Positions 1-9,463 of a stretch of 64,000 nucleotides of DNA are shown piece by piece. This DNA comes from Bacteroidota bacterium (GTDB taxonomy: Bacteria > Bacteroidota > Ignavibacteria > Kryptoniales > JAKASW01). A program made the translations under genes and the position numbers. The number at the start of each line of letters is the position of its first letter. Position 1 is the stretch's first letter. The notes under the pieces were generated by a model. That model saw only the letters and a list, made by a program, of their open reading frames with translations. It searched no databases and was not told where the DNA came from. The stretch lies in the NCBI GenBank assembly GCA_023381615.1, contig JAMCQL010000056.1, forward strand, positions 35,932-99,931. The letters run 5' to 3'.

Positions 1-1
1 T

Positions 2-163
2 AAATTTGAGTTTCGCAATGCAGCATTCGATATGCGTGCCGGGACTCCTCAAATAAGATTAATGCTTGAAGAAGGGAAAACTCCTCAGCAAATTATCTCC
101 GCATGGCAGATCGGTCTGAAAAAATTTGAAGGTTTGAGGAAGAGGTTTTTGCTCTATAAATGA
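2..163 (+). CDS. C-terminal end of NamZ-like exo-beta-N-acetylmuramidase (DUF1343), partial
   Basis: The frame is open from the window edge to TGA at 161-163, giving 53 residues. It contains FDMRAGTPQIR, a glycine-free helix ending in IISAWQ, and a final FEGLRKRFLLYK. This is the usual C-terminal signature of DUF1343/NamZ proteins, which remove N-acetylmuramic acid from peptidoglycan fragments in peptidoglycan recycling. The N-terminal catalytic part lies outside the window, so the call rests on the last ~50 residues only. No downstream gene is coupled to it; repeats follow. Confidence 0.75.
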   Translation, partial: KFEFRNAAFDMRAGTPQIRLMLEEGKTPQQIISAWQIGLKKFEGLRKRFLLYK

Positions 164-637
164 GACAGAAATATGAAGGGGAGATATTGGTTACTATATG
201 TCGATGTATAAGTAAGGTGACATAGTGTCTATTGACATGAAGATGAATAGTCCAGTCCGTAGGATCCTTCGGATAAGACTGCGGAAGAATTGAGGTACTC
301 ATGAAGGGAACAAATAACCCGCCCATCTACGAGTCTACGGCTCGTAGGGTCGTAGACTATTGTCCCCTCTTGTCGAATATCCCGCTATGCGGGGAGAGGG
401 GATTTATCCCGACAAAGGTCGGGATCCTGCGGAGGGGGTGGGTGAAGAACTCGGACGATGAGAAGAAGAAAAAAGCGATTAAAAATTGGCTTCCCTTGTT
501 GGTAAGAAAAAGAAGATGTGTCATGGCAGGGCCATCACGGCCGAAGAGCGCATGTAGCTTTATTCATGCAAGGACATATAGCGGTTGTTTTGCTGCAGAT
601 TGTCTTCTTGAAATTTTCCCATTGTGATCGAATCGGC
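164..637. repeat. Non-coding mosaic of short palindromic repeats
   Basis: No convincing gene is present. Several palindromes follow one another: GGATCCTTCGGA at about 261; a triple copy of the CTACGAG/CTCGTAG type at 328-358; CCCCTCTTG paired with a later GAGAGGGG at 363-400; and ATCCCGACAAAGGTCGGGAT at 408-427. The same units recur elsewhere in the window, both between and inside genes, so these look like host REP-type elements. The open frames crossing this stretch consist of repeat sequence and are not credible proteins. Confidence 0.6.
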
Positions 638-2578
638 ATGATAGTCTCCGCGCGAACTTCATTTTCATCCCGGCTTTTCCTGATTCTCGCTCAAATTTGT
701 TTGGTTGTTCCCCTCGCATTTTCTCAAGAGGATTCCACGAAAGCCGTCTCTAAATTTCTCGTTAGTCCTGTTTTTAAGTCGGGGGCAATAACGGACACGC
801 CGTCTTACACAATCTCCGATTCAGAAATAGCTTGGAGCGATTACACCTTTGCCGGCGATGTTCTGAAAAGAATTCCCGGCTCGTACCTCGCAAACATGTA
901 CCAGCCCGGCGATCCGTCCGAGCTTTTCTTCGACGGACTCGGGGGCAATTACTCGAAGTATTTGCTCGACGGAGTTGAACTCAATGAACCCACAACTTCG
1001 TCGTTGAATCTTTACCATGTTCCGATGGAGTTCGTCGGAAATGTGGAATACATCGATGCGCTCCGGGCGCCAATTTACCAATTCAATGCGACGGGCGGTC
1101 TGGTAAATTTTCAAACGAGATTATACAGCGAGGCAGTGCCTTACTCGAAAGTCAGGCACATGGAGGAGCCGTATAATTATCTCATCACCGATGGCGTCTT
1201 TTCGCAGAATATCGGATTCAACTCAAATATCGATGTCGGATTCGAACGACAGACTACCGACGGTAGATTTGCAAATTCTGTTTACGACGGCGTGAACATC
1301 CGCGCGAAGTACAGGTACAGCATAGACTCGACGCGGCAGCTCACAGCAACGGAATTATATTATCGCACGAAGGGCGGCATGACAGGCGGTGCAATGCCAT
1401 ACAACATTAGTGAGAATACTTTCAGTCAGTACCTGATTAGCTTGCGGAGTCAGAGTGCAAACTTGACATACTTGCAGCATCATCTTCAGGTTGCCTACTC
1501 CGAATCCGATCCTAACGACTCCACACGTTTCTTTACCGCTGCAGCATTTTTTGATTATTACGAATTTCAATTCGGCGATGTCTCTTTGCCTTATTACCTG
1601 ACAAACTCGAGCAGAAGATTCGGAGCTAATCTACGCGCCAGCGAGACTTTTATTGGAGGGAAACTGAATTTCGGCGTGGAAGCCGTGCGTGACGAAAACC
1701 CTTACAATACAACCACGGTCATTCCCTCTACGAACCGTGTCTCAGCATACGCAGATCAAGAGTTTTATATCCTCGATTTCGTGAAAGCCGGAGTGTTTGG
1801 CAGAGGGGACGTCTACGGGAGCAAATTTTATCCTGCGCTTGGCGCTTCGTTCGGTCTTGGAAATGAGACGTTTGATCTCCATGTGGGCGGAAGTATTTCA
1901 CAGCATGTTCCGAGTATGTCCGAGAAATATTTTGTCACGCAAAATTTCACCGGCAACCCGGATTTGAAAGCAGAGACGGACAAACTTCTGCAGGTGAAGG
2001 CGAGCATGAAGTTAGGAGAGACTTTCGAGTTGTTCCTGAAGCCGTACATGAGGCTTATCGACAACCCAATTTACTTTCAGGAGAATTATTTGGGGACCCC
2101 TGTCTACCCGCAAATCTCTGTCGTTAATCTGAGCACGCGAAAAATTTATGGAGTCGACGCTGCGGCGAAGATCAGTCTGTGGAAATTTGAGGCGGATGGA
2201 AATTTTAATTATGTAAACGAAAAGGTGGATGATAATCAAGTTTATACTTTGCCGAAATATTTTGTTTCAGGCGAGTTGTACTTCCACGACGTTCTTTTTA
2301 CCGGACATTTAAACCTGAAAGTTGGCGTGAGAGGGAAAGCGATGAGCGTTTTCAGGGGAAGCGAGTTTTATCCGCAAGGATTGGTTTACTATCCGTCAAA
2401 CGTTAACGAGTTCGGTCCCTTCGGCAGCTCCGACTTCTTTATTCAGGCGAGAATCGGCAGTGCGATCCTTTACTTTACATTTTTCAATTTGACAAATCAG
2501 GACTATGTCCTTGCGCCGGTTTATCCCGCTTTGGATAGAAGTCTTGGCTTCGGTGTGAATTGGGAATTTCTGAATTAG
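638..2578 (+). CDS. TonB-dependent outer-membrane receptor
   Basis: The product is 646 residues. The chosen start (ATG 638) gives a clean signal peptide (residues 1-30, SSRLFLILAQICLVVPLAFSQ); a longer frame from 518 would bury it in repeat-derived sequence. A plug domain follows (about 60-190: LFFDGLGGNYSKYLLDGVELNEP, then the NATGGLVNF motif). The rest is an amphipathic-strand barrel ending in a terminal beta signal (LGFGVNWEFLN). It would import an unidentified ligand across the outer membrane using TonB energy. No carboxypeptidase-like N-terminal domain and no SusD partner is present, and no clear Shine-Dalgarno site is seen. The substrate cannot be told. Confidence 0.85.
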   Translation: MIVSARTSFSSRLFLILAQICLVVPLAFSQEDSTKAVSKFLVSPVFKSGAITDTPSYTISDSEIAWSDYTFAGDVLKRIPGSYLANMYQPGDPSELFFDGLGGNYSKYLLDGVELNEPTTSSLNLYHVPMEFVGNVEYIDALRAPIYQFNATGGLVNFQTRLYSEAVPYSKVRHMEEPYNYLITDGVFSQNIGFNSNIDVGFERQTTDGRFANSVYDGVNIRAKYRYSIDSTRQLTATELYYRTKGGMTGGAMPYNISENTFSQYLISLRSQSANLTYLQHHLQVAYSESDPNDSTRFFTAAAFFDYYEFQFGDVSLPYYLTNSSRRFGANLRASETFIGGKLNFGVEAVRDENPYNTTTVIPSTNRVSAYADQEFYILDFVKAGVFGRGDVYGSKFYPALGASFGLGNETFDLHVGGSISQHVPSMSEKYFVTQNFTGNPDLKAETDKLLQVKASMKLGETFELFLKPYMRLIDNPIYFQENYLGTPVYPQISVVNLSTRKIYGVDAAAKISLWKFEADGNFNYVNEKVDDNQVYTLPKYFVSGELYFHDVLFTGHLNLKVGVRGKAMSVFRGSEFYPQGLVYYPSNVNEFGPFGSSDFFIQARIGSAILYFTFFNLTNQDYVLAPVYPALDRSLGFGVNWEFLN

Positions 2579-2610
2579 GATTTTAGCGGGGGATTTCTTC
2601 TCTGGGAATT

Positions 2611-5600
2611 TTACTCGGTTGCGTCGAGAGCCTTGCGAACATGTATAGCCAGGTCGTTCACTGAATACGGCTTTCCAACCACATCGCTGACTCCCATCGA
2701 AATCAGATCGTCAACCTTTTCGCCGACACTCAACCCTGTCGCAAGAAGAACGGTGATGTCCGGATTTATATTTTTCAGGAGCGGATAGACTTCCGTTCCC
2801 GTCATTTCAGGCATAAGCATATCGAGGATTACCAGATCCACTTCAGCGTGCCGTTCTTTGTACGTTTTTATGCCTTCGAGCCCGCTTTCGGCAGTAATGA
2901 CTTTGTAGCCCAACCCTTCAAGGGTTTCTCGCGTCAAGTCTAGCAAAGTCACTTCGTCGTCGATTATAAGAATCGTTTCTGTGCCTCGCGGAGTTGCCTT
3001 CGGTACAGTTGCAGTCTCGTCGAGAGGAGTCTTGTCGGTTGCCGGGAAATAGATTCTGAAAGTTGTTCCGCGTCCCGATTCGCTGTAAACATTTATAAAG
3101 CCTCTGTGGTTCTTGACGACACCGTAGACTATCGACAATCCGAGTCCCGTTCCTTTTCCGATTGGCTTCGTCGTAAAGAACGGCTCAAATATTTTCCTCT
3201 GTGTTTCTTGATCCATTCCGATTCCCGTGTCGGAGACTGCCATGCATGTGTATTTGCCGGGGCGTGCATCCGGTATTTGCTGAATTATGCGCGGAGTGAA
3301 CTCGATGTTCGAAGTCTCGATTCGCAGTGTTCCGCCGTTAGGCATTGCATCGCGCGAGTTGATGCTGAGATTTAAAATGACGCTTTCGATCTGGCTTGGA
3401 TCTGCTTCGATTGTGTAAAGATTCGGATCGAGCACGGATTCTATCTTGATGTTTTTTCCAATGCTGCGAATAAGAATTTTCATCGAGTCGTTGACGATGT
3501 CGTTCAGCCTTGCCGGCTTAATGTCGCTTTCGCGCTGTCGTGAAAATGTGAGAAGCTGGGAAGTAAGCTCCGCGGCTCTTTGAGCCGATGCATCGAGGAT
3601 GTCTATATACTTTCTTAGGTTCGGATCCGCGGCGGCATACTTTCTCTTTAGAATTTCTAAAGCTGCGTAAATCGAGCCGAGCAAATTGTTAAAATCATGC
3701 GCAACACCGCTCGCAAGCTGTCCGATGCTCTCCATCTTCTGCGACTGGATAAGCTGTTCCTCCAACTTTTTTGTGTCGGTGACGTCAACAACAGCCGCCT
3801 GAATCGCCGGTTTGCCGAGATAAGTTATTCCGGCAGCCCAGCCGTCGAGTGATTTCATCTTACCACTCGGAGTCACTGCACGGATGGTGAACTGCACATC
3901 TTCGTTCGGGGTCAAAGCAGCTTCAGAAAATTTTTCAAAAAGTTGAACATAGTCGTTGGGATGAACAAAACTGTCCAGAGAAACTCCCTGCAGGGATGCA
4001 AGTTCTGTTTCGAGCAAGTTGCTTAGAGTCTGGTTTGCATAAACGATCATTTCGTTTTGAATCACCAGCACACCTAAAAGAGAGTGTTCGACAAGGCTGC
4101 GGTACTTTTCTTCCGATTCGTGAAGTGCGGTTTTGACAGATTGTTCAGCCGTAACATCTCTGCCGATTGCCAAAATACCCGTTACCTTTTCCCCTGCCCG
4201 CAGGGTGGTGAAGCCAAGCTCGACAATCCGCTCTTCGTTAAATCTCGTGACGAGTTTCAGAGTGTATCGCAGATGTTTCTCAGGCGAATCAAACTGCTCA
4301 TAGACCTTTTGCATGACATCGTCTGCATTTTCGGGATGTACAATCGCTGAGATTGGCTTTCCCCAAATTTCGTCAGCGGCAAAATGTGTCAATTCGAAGA
4401 ATCTTTTGTTGGCAAATACAAACTCGCCTCGGTTGTTAAACAGAAGGACCATATCGTTCGCCTGCTCGACAAGGTTGCGGTACCGGTTCTCAGATGCGCG
4501 CAATTGTTCCTGGAGCCGGCGTTTTTCGGTGACATCCCGTTGGATACCCCACATCCTGACTAGTTTCTCGCCGGACAATTCGCCGATATATGAGTTCTCG
4601 AAGTAGTGAATGTTGCCGTACTGGTCCTTTTCTGTCGTCTCTATATTGGTTATTGAGAAATTCTGTTCTGTGAATTTTACTTTGGAAGTTATATATCCTT
4701 CCACGTCGGCAATGAAATCGAGTGCGTGCTTACCCGTTATTTGTTGTGGGTTCTCGAAACCATACATCTGCGCAAGCGCCTGATTGCATTCTACAATTAT
4801 TCCTCGTTCAGCAATTTGTTTCGCAATTGCGCTGTTGTCCTGATGGACGTCGACCGGCTCAGTGAATTCAATTCTCCAAATTCCTTCAGTGCTGTTGCGG
4901 ATAAAATTTTCGTACCGCACTCGCTGCAGTTCAGCTTCCACTTCTGCTAATCTCTTATCGGTTAGATCAATGGCGGAAGCAAGGAAATAAGTTGCGCCGC
5001 CATAGGTAACGGTTGCTGCCCTCACTTCTACTTCCACCTTTGCGCCGTCTTTGCGCTTATACAACTTTGAGGGGAAGTAAACGTGTCCGTCTTTGAGAGC
5101 CTTTCGGATGTGAGCTTCTATCGCGGACTTCGGTTCGATTACGATATCGAAAAGTGTGAGCTGTTCCAAATTGGATTCGTTATATCCAAACGACCGGAAG
5201 AATGCTTCGTTTGCCTCCACGATTTTTGCCGTCGTCGGTTCAAAAATAAAAATCGCGGATGTGATTTGAGAGAGAGTGGATGTGTACTTTTCCCGGAGGG
5301 TTTTGTAATAAGTGTCTATGTTTATGGAGTGTATCACAAGAGAAAGCTGTTTAGCGGCGGCTGTGAGCGTCTGTATCGAAGATTTCTTAGCCGCTGTCGA
5401 AGCAAATTTCTTTGAAAATGCCGCGACGAGAAAGCCGAGAAATTTTGATGTGAACACGAGCGGAAACACTTCCAAAACTTGTATCTCATCCTGAGCAAAG
5501 AGTTTGTCTTTGAGCAATGCAAAATCTTTGGTTGTGCCGTCTAAATGGACCGGACATTTCGCATTGACAAGCGCTTTTATCGGCTCTTCGTTTAAATCAT

Positions 5601-5853
5601 GACGCAAGTCGGCGTCGTGGACTTTTTCGTCTGAGCTTGAGACGAGATACAACTCTGATCTTTTATCGTCCGCAAGAAAGAGGGAAATGGAATAAGCGTC
5701 TGCCAGTCCTTTGAGATTCTTTTCTAACCCGAATGTCACCTGTTTGAAGTCTGCCCCATCTAACGCTGCTTCGCATGTGTTTGCAAAAGCAGCGAACAGA
5801 GAATCAGCGTTATTCTTCTTGTGGAGCTTACCCGGTGCGGACTCTTTTTTCAT
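2611..5853 (-). CDS. Multi-PAS hybrid sensor histidine kinase with C-terminal receiver
   Basis: The product is 1080 residues with no transmembrane segment, so it is a cytosolic sensor. A GAF-like region (25-170) is followed by four PAS domains (about 190-300, 310-445, 453-573, 577-697). The HisKA domain has the phospho-acceptor H719 in SGVAHDFNNLLG. The HATPase_c domain has N-box N832, DTGIGM 875-880 and GKGTGLGLSIVYG. A receiver domain (about 960-1078) has D965/D966, phospho-acceptor D1011 and K1061. It can phosphorylate itself and its own receiver. No response regulator lies beside it, so output must come through another phosphotransfer protein. Its 3' end faces the TonB receptor gene across 32 bp. 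Confidence 0.95.
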   Translation of the reverse strand: MKKESAPGKLHKKNNADSLFAAFANTCEAALDGADFKQVTFGLEKNLKGLADAYSISLFLADDKRSELYLVSSSDEKVHDADLRHDLNEEPIKALVNAKCPVHLDGTTKDFALLKDKLFAQDEIQVLEVFPLVFTSKFLGFLVAAFSKKFASTAAKKSSIQTLTAAAKQLSLVIHSINIDTYYKTLREKYTSTLSQITSAIFIFEPTTAKIVEANEAFFRSFGYNESNLEQLTLFDIVIEPKSAIEAHIRKALKDGHVYFPSKLYKRKDGAKVEVEVRAATVTYGGATYFLASAIDLTDKRLAEVEAELQRVRYENFIRNSTEGIWRIEFTEPVDVHQDNSAIAKQIAERGIIVECNQALAQMYGFENPQQITGKHALDFIADVEGYITSKVKFTEQNFSITNIETTEKDQYGNIHYFENSYIGELSGEKLVRMWGIQRDVTEKRRLQEQLRASENRYRNLVEQANDMVLLFNNRGEFVFANKRFFELTHFAADEIWGKPISAIVHPENADDVMQKVYEQFDSPEKHLRYTLKLVTRFNEERIVELGFTTLRAGEKVTGILAIGRDVTAEQSVKTALHESEEKYRSLVEHSLLGVLVIQNEMIVYANQTLSNLLETELASLQGVSLDSFVHPNDYVQLFEKFSEAALTPNEDVQFTIRAVTPSGKMKSLDGWAAGITYLGKPAIQAAVVDVTDTKKLEEQLIQSQKMESIGQLASGVAHDFNNLLGSIYAALEILKRKYAAADPNLRKYIDILDASAQRAAELTSQLLTFSRQRESDIKPARLNDIVNDSMKILIRSIGKNIKIESVLDPNLYTIEADPSQIESVILNLSINSRDAMPNGGTLRIETSNIEFTPRIIQQIPDARPGKYTCMAVSDTGIGMDQETQRKIFEPFFTTKPIGKGTGLGLSIVYGVVKNHRGFINVYSESGRGTTFRIYFPATDKTPLDETATVPKATPRGTETILIIDDEVTLLDLTRETLEGLGYKVITAESGLEGIKTYKERHAEVDLVILDMLMPEMTGTEVYPLLKNINPDITVLLATGLSVGEKVDDLISMGVSDVVGKPYSVNDLAIHVRKALDATE

Positions 5854-5971
5854 TTGTCAGTTAGTTTCAGCCTAAATATGCAAACTCAATTTATTTACGC
5901 GTACATAAAAAAACAACCACAGAGGTATTCTTGGGGGTGTGCGACAAATTTGTAAAAAGCAATAGATTAAC

Positions 5972-6030
5972 CACATAGGCACATTAGAAAACATAGATTT
6001 ATTCGTTAATGTGCCCTATGTGCCTATGTG
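5972..6030. repeat. Imperfect inverted repeat of the CACATAGGCACATTA type
   Basis: The arm at 5972-5986 is complementary to TAATGTGCC...CTATGTG at 6007-6030, where a short duplication breaks the pairing. It lies in the 292-bp gap between two genes transcribed leftward. It resembles the CACAGAGGCACA-type intergenic hairpins that decorate many environmental Bacteroidota-type genomes. The rest of the gap shows nothing recognisable. Confidence 0.5.
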
Positions 6031-6145
6031 TTTTATATTTTTGTCGCAGACCCTATTCTTGGCGAGCAATCGAAAAAACGAGAGAAATTATATAATAGAT
6101 TGCTGATGGAAAATTACCGAAATGCGCCAATGCAAGTTTGCGGTT

Positions 6146-7579
6146 TTAGAATAATGGTCTGTATCTGAACTTGGCGCCTATTTCATTCTCAATGAACTCT
6201 TTCGCTGACTCTATGTCGACCCCATCTACTCCAACCACACTCATGTATACTTCCGGGATGAAATCCTTCGCTTCTTTCGCAAATTCGAGCATGGAATCCC
6301 ATTGCTTGCCGTTCGGAGTCCCCATCAATCTTTGATATTCTGCGGGATCAGTCGAATTCAGACTTATCGAGACCGCGTCGATGAGTCCCCTTAATTCGGG
6401 AAGAATGTTTCGATGATTGATCGCATTCCCATGTCCGTCGGTATCAAGACGGGTTCTGCCTCCGTTGTCCTTTACATAACGGGCAACTTGTTTCATGACT
6501 TCTAATCTAATCGTCGGTTCGCCGTAACCGCAGAAGACAATTTCTTTGAACTTCTTCGGGTCGCCGATTTCTTTTATTAGTTCCTCTGCGGAAGGCTCTT
6601 TCTCAATATGTAAGTTGTGTCCCTTTACCATCGCCTCGCCTTTTCGATCACAGAAGATGCAGTCGGAATCACAGCGGAGCGTCGGATTGAGGTACAGTGA
6701 GTCTCTGATTTGATAAGCTATTTTCGCTTCCGGTTTCTTGCCGACCGCGAAAAGTTTGTAGGAGTTGTATGATGTAATGCGCCGGATGTCTTCGATATTC
6801 AAGTGTTGAAGCCCGGCGATCTTTTCGGCGATGAAGGAAACGTAAGCGGGCTCGTTTGTTTCTCCGCGATGTGGGACCGGCGCAAGATATGGAGCATCCG
6901 TTTCCAAAAGGAAGTGTTCGGGCTGGATCAACTTCACAACTTTCTGCAATTCCGATTCGGCATTCTTCTTTCCGATCGTAGATCCCGTACGCGGGAATGT
7001 TACCATGCCGCTGATCCCGAGATAAAATCCAAGCTCGATTGCGCGCCGTGCAATTTCGTATTTCGAGTTGAAACTGTGCAGCGCACCTCTCGGCTGAGGA
7101 TTGATTTGGTAATCAAAACGTTTCGGGAGTGTCCAGTCGGTGAGAGCCTGTCTTTCGAGAATTTCCATCAAGTCGGAATCTGACTCGCGGTTGTGAATTG
7201 AAACCGGAAGTTTCACCGATTTCGCGATCTCGATTTGCTCCTCGAAAATTCTTCGCTGGACTTCGGGCGGAGAAAGGTTGTAATGGTAGTCAAGTCCGAT
7301 CTCGCCAATTGCCACAACTTTTTTGTGCGAAGCAAATTCCACGATCTTTTTTAGCGATTGTTCGTCGGCTTTCGACGCATCGTGAGGATGAAAGCCGACC
7401 GCCGCGAAGACATTTTCGAATTTCTCGGCAAGCTCTATGGCTTTTTCACTCGATGCTAAATCCCACCCGGGTACGATGACGTATTCTACTTCGGAAGCCC
7501 TTGCTCGTTCTAGTATCTCTTCTATGTTCGCAAATTTCTCGTGGTTCAGATGAGAGTGTGTATCTACTAAGTAACTCAT
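6146..7579 (-). CDS. TatD-family metal-dependent hydrolase fused to a radical SAM domain
   Basis: The product is 477 residues with two enzyme domains. Residues 1-275 are a TatD-type amidohydrolase: HSH at 8-10, E93, H129, H168, and the ETDAPYLAP metal motif with D228. These enzymes act as 3'-5' exonucleases or deacylases. Residues 290-477 are a radical SAM domain with C303-x3-C307-x2-C310, then CGYGEP at 350-355, which binds an iron-sulfur cluster and S-adenosylmethionine. It matches the 'TatD-associated radical SAM' family, which in many bacteria is a separate neighbouring gene; here it is one polypeptide. The substrate of the radical SAM half is unknown. Confidence 0.92.
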   Translation of the reverse strand: MSYLVDTHSHLNHEKFANIEEILERARASEVEYVIVPGWDLASSEKAIELAEKFENVFAAVGFHPHDASKADEQSLKKIVEFASHKKVVAIGEIGLDYHYNLSPPEVQRRIFEEQIEIAKSVKLPVSIHNRESDSDLMEILERQALTDWTLPKRFDYQINPQPRGALHSFNSKYEIARRAIELGFYLGISGMVTFPRTGSTIGKKNAESELQKVVKLIQPEHFLLETDAPYLAPVPHRGETNEPAYVSFIAEKIAGLQHLNIEDIRRITSYNSYKLFAVGKKPEAKIAYQIRDSLYLNPTLRCDSDCIFCDRKGEAMVKGHNLHIEKEPSAEELIKEIGDPKKFKEIVFCGYGEPTIRLEVMKQVARYVKDNGGRTRLDTDGHGNAINHRNILPELRGLIDAVSISLNSTDPAEYQRLMGTPNGKQWDSMLEFAKEAKDFIPEVYMSVVGVDGVDIESAKEFIENEIGAKFRYRPLF

Positions 7580-8244
7580 TTAAGTCTCTGGAATTCGGTT
7601 TAACTGGTTGAGGTTCGATTCATCAAACCCTACTGAAACAATTTCGTCAATCTTCTATTTATATTCACTGCATGAAGAGGTCACGAGGAGCGTGCATCAT
7701 GTTCTTACTCCTAACGCGGCAAGCCGCAACTCTATGAGTTGTCGTAGACAACCAAAAAGATTTACCGCAAAGGACACAAAGTCCTCGCAAAGGTCGCAAA
7801 GAATAATTTGTTTAAAGCATGCCTAATTCCATTTTTGGATGATCCATTCTTGTTCATTGACTTTTCTTCGCGTTCTTTGCGGTTGAATAAATCTTTGCTT
7901 TTATTACTCAAAGTGCACTGATAAGAGACTAATCGGTGTTAAGTCTTCAGCTTTCCCCCTTTCCATTATTCGATTCCACTACTCCATCATTCCAACATTC
8001 CATTGATCCATCACTCCCTATCGGTCTGTGGCAGGTTGTCGCAGTGTCGTGAGGAATATTTATCCTCGTGGTGTTGAATCTTGTTTAAATGCACATTATT
8101 TACAGGCACGGCATTTGACGCAATTAGAACTGAGTCCTTTGATCTAAAACGTTTCTGCTTGGTCAACGAAGTGATCCCGACTTTGTCGGGACAAAACTGG
8201 CAGAGAAAAATCATAATTGCACACAATGCAGAAGGAGACCGAGG
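7580..8244. repeat. 665-bp intergenic region filled with host repeats
   Basis: No gene is supported. Recognisable pieces are a long-range hairpin of the 'ACCGCAAAGG...CGCAAAG' type (7760-7800 pairing loosely with TTCGCGTTCTTTGCGGT at 7868-7884), a run of CCATTATTC/CCATCATTCC units at 7960-8015, and the palindrome TCCCGACTTTGTCGGGA at 8175-8191. The same three families recur elsewhere in the window. A site AAGGAG at 8230-8235 belongs to the next gene. Confidence 0.55.
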
Positions 8245-8823
8245 ATGATTGAAATTCGTATGCACGGCAGGGGCGGGCAGGGCGGAGTGATAGCCGCAAA
8301 GATTCTCGCCTCCGCAATTTTCAAAGAAGGAAGATTTGCCCAGTCCTTTCCGTCGTTCGGCGTCGAGAGGAGAGGAGCTCCGGTGCTGGCGTTCACAAGA
8401 ATCGACGATAAGCCGGTCAGGCTTCGGACCGCGATCTACGAGCCGGATCATATCATAGTGCTTGATGCCACTCTTATTAAATCGACAAATGTTTTTTCGG
8501 GATTAAAAAGCGGCGGGACAATTCTGATTAATACTTCCGCCCAGATTGGATTATTCGACTTTCCTGAGGAGTATCATGCGGCGGCTGTCGATGCGTCCGG
8601 AATAGCGGTGAAGCACAACCTCGGCACAAAGAGTATTCCTATCGTTAACACTTCGATACTCGGAGCGTTTGCGAAATTCACCGGAGTGGTCGGCATCGAT
8701 GCTGTGGTCGAAGCAATTCGCGAAGGAGTTCCGATAATGCAGGAAGAAAATGCGGCGGCAGCGATGGAAGCATACGAGTCTGTCGAAACGCAGGTTGTCC
8801 AAAAGGTCTCCGCGAATTCCTAA
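8245..8823 (+). CDS. porC: Pyruvate/2-oxoacid:ferredoxin oxidoreductase, gamma subunit
   Basis: The product is 192 residues, normal for a stand-alone gamma subunit. It opens with the family signature IRMHGRGGQGGVIAAKILA and continues FAQSFPSFGVERRGAPVLAFTR. This subunit forms part of the CoA-binding side of the 2-oxoacid:ferredoxin oxidoreductase complex, which interconverts a 2-oxoacid plus CoA with acyl-CoA, CO2 and reduced ferredoxin. ATG 8245 follows an AAGGAG site. Its partners (delta-like fusion, alpha, beta) begin 640 bp downstream, separated by a DUF559 gene. Confidence 0.92.
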   Translation: MIEIRMHGRGGQGGVIAAKILASAIFKEGRFAQSFPSFGVERRGAPVLAFTRIDDKPVRLRTAIYEPDHIIVLDATLIKSTNVFSGLKSGGTILINTSAQIGLFDFPEEYHAAAVDASGIAVKHNLGTKSIPIVNTSILGAFAKFTGVVGIDAVVEAIREGVPIMQEENAAAAMEAYESVETQVVQKVSANS

Positions 8824-8874
8824 ACCCATGATGGAAAATGTTAAAGCAATATAGATATTCTGTTACTTGATCGT

Positions 8875-9279
8875 ATGATGAGAATTTTCAATACAACCGA
8901 GATGAAAGAGAGGCGGAAGTTACTTCGCTCAAACATGACAGATGCAGAGACTACTCTTTGGTCGAGGATTCGCAGAAAGCAAATAGATGGATACCGTTTC
9001 CGCAGACAGTATAGTATAGGTTCATACATCGTTGACTTCTATTGCCCTGAAATGCATCTCGCAGTTGAGATTGATGGTCGAAGTCACAATGATCACGATG
9101 CAAAGGAATACGACAGCAAACGAGAGGAGGAAATACACCAATTGGGGATCACTTTTATCAGATTCCGAAATGAAGAAGTTTCAACAAATCTTTGCAGTGT
9201 GGTTGAAAGAATCAAAAACACAATACATTCCTTGAGCGTGTCGTTGGATTCCGATGCTTCGGGTTCGGGTCGGCAGTAA
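8875..9279 (+). CDS. DUF559 endonuclease-fold protein
   Basis: The product is 134 residues and belongs to the DUF559 family (Vsr/PD-(D/E)XK-like fold). The conserved core is RRKQIDGYRFRRQYSIGSYIVDFYCP, then LAVEIDGRSH with the catalytic-type E and D, then the C-terminal FRNEEV. The molecular role of DUF559 proteins is mostly uncharacterised; DNA cleavage is an inference from fold. Two ATG codons are adjacent (8875 and 8878). It interrupts the porC to porA gene set and has its own AT-richer surroundings, suggesting later arrival. Confidence 0.85.
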   Translation: MMRIFNTTEMKERRKLLRSNMTDAETTLWSRIRRKQIDGYRFRRQYSIGSYIVDFYCPEMHLAVEIDGRSHNDHDAKEYDSKREEEIHQLGITFIRFRNEEVSTNLCSVVERIKNTIHSLSVSLDSDASGSGRQ

Positions 9280-9334
9280 AATAGATGGGAAAGCATTTGC
9301 AGAATAAAAGAATAATCTTTGAACCCCTTTTTAA

Positions 9335-9357
9335 TTTCCCCCTTGAAAAGGGGGAAA
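9335..9357. repeat. REP-type hairpin of the CCCCCTT/AAGGGGG family
   Basis: A perfect 10-bp stem (9335-9344 with 9348-9357) has a 3-nt loop and is followed by a GGGGG-GTT tail. Related hairpin-plus-tail units occur near 363-400, 24047-24075 and 34462-34485. It lies in the 185-bp gap before the GltD-like gene. Confidence 0.6.
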
Positions 9358-9463
9358 CACAAAGGGGGTTGAATTTGGCAATACACAAGTTGTCAGGCAG
9401 ACAAATTCACCTTCTCAGGGAGAGTATCCTTAGAAAAGTAAAGGCAGACTGAGGTGTGCTAAT

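Noticed and set aside
301..627. 108-residue plus-strand frame before the TonB receptor
   Set aside because: Its codons are palindromic repeats; the receptor's own signal peptide starts at 638.
5083..5415. Plus-strand frames over the histidine kinase
   Set aside because: They are antisense shadows of a gene with full domain support.
8011..8451. 146-residue minus-strand frame crossing the porC start
   Set aside because: It is built from repeat sequence and the antisense of porC.
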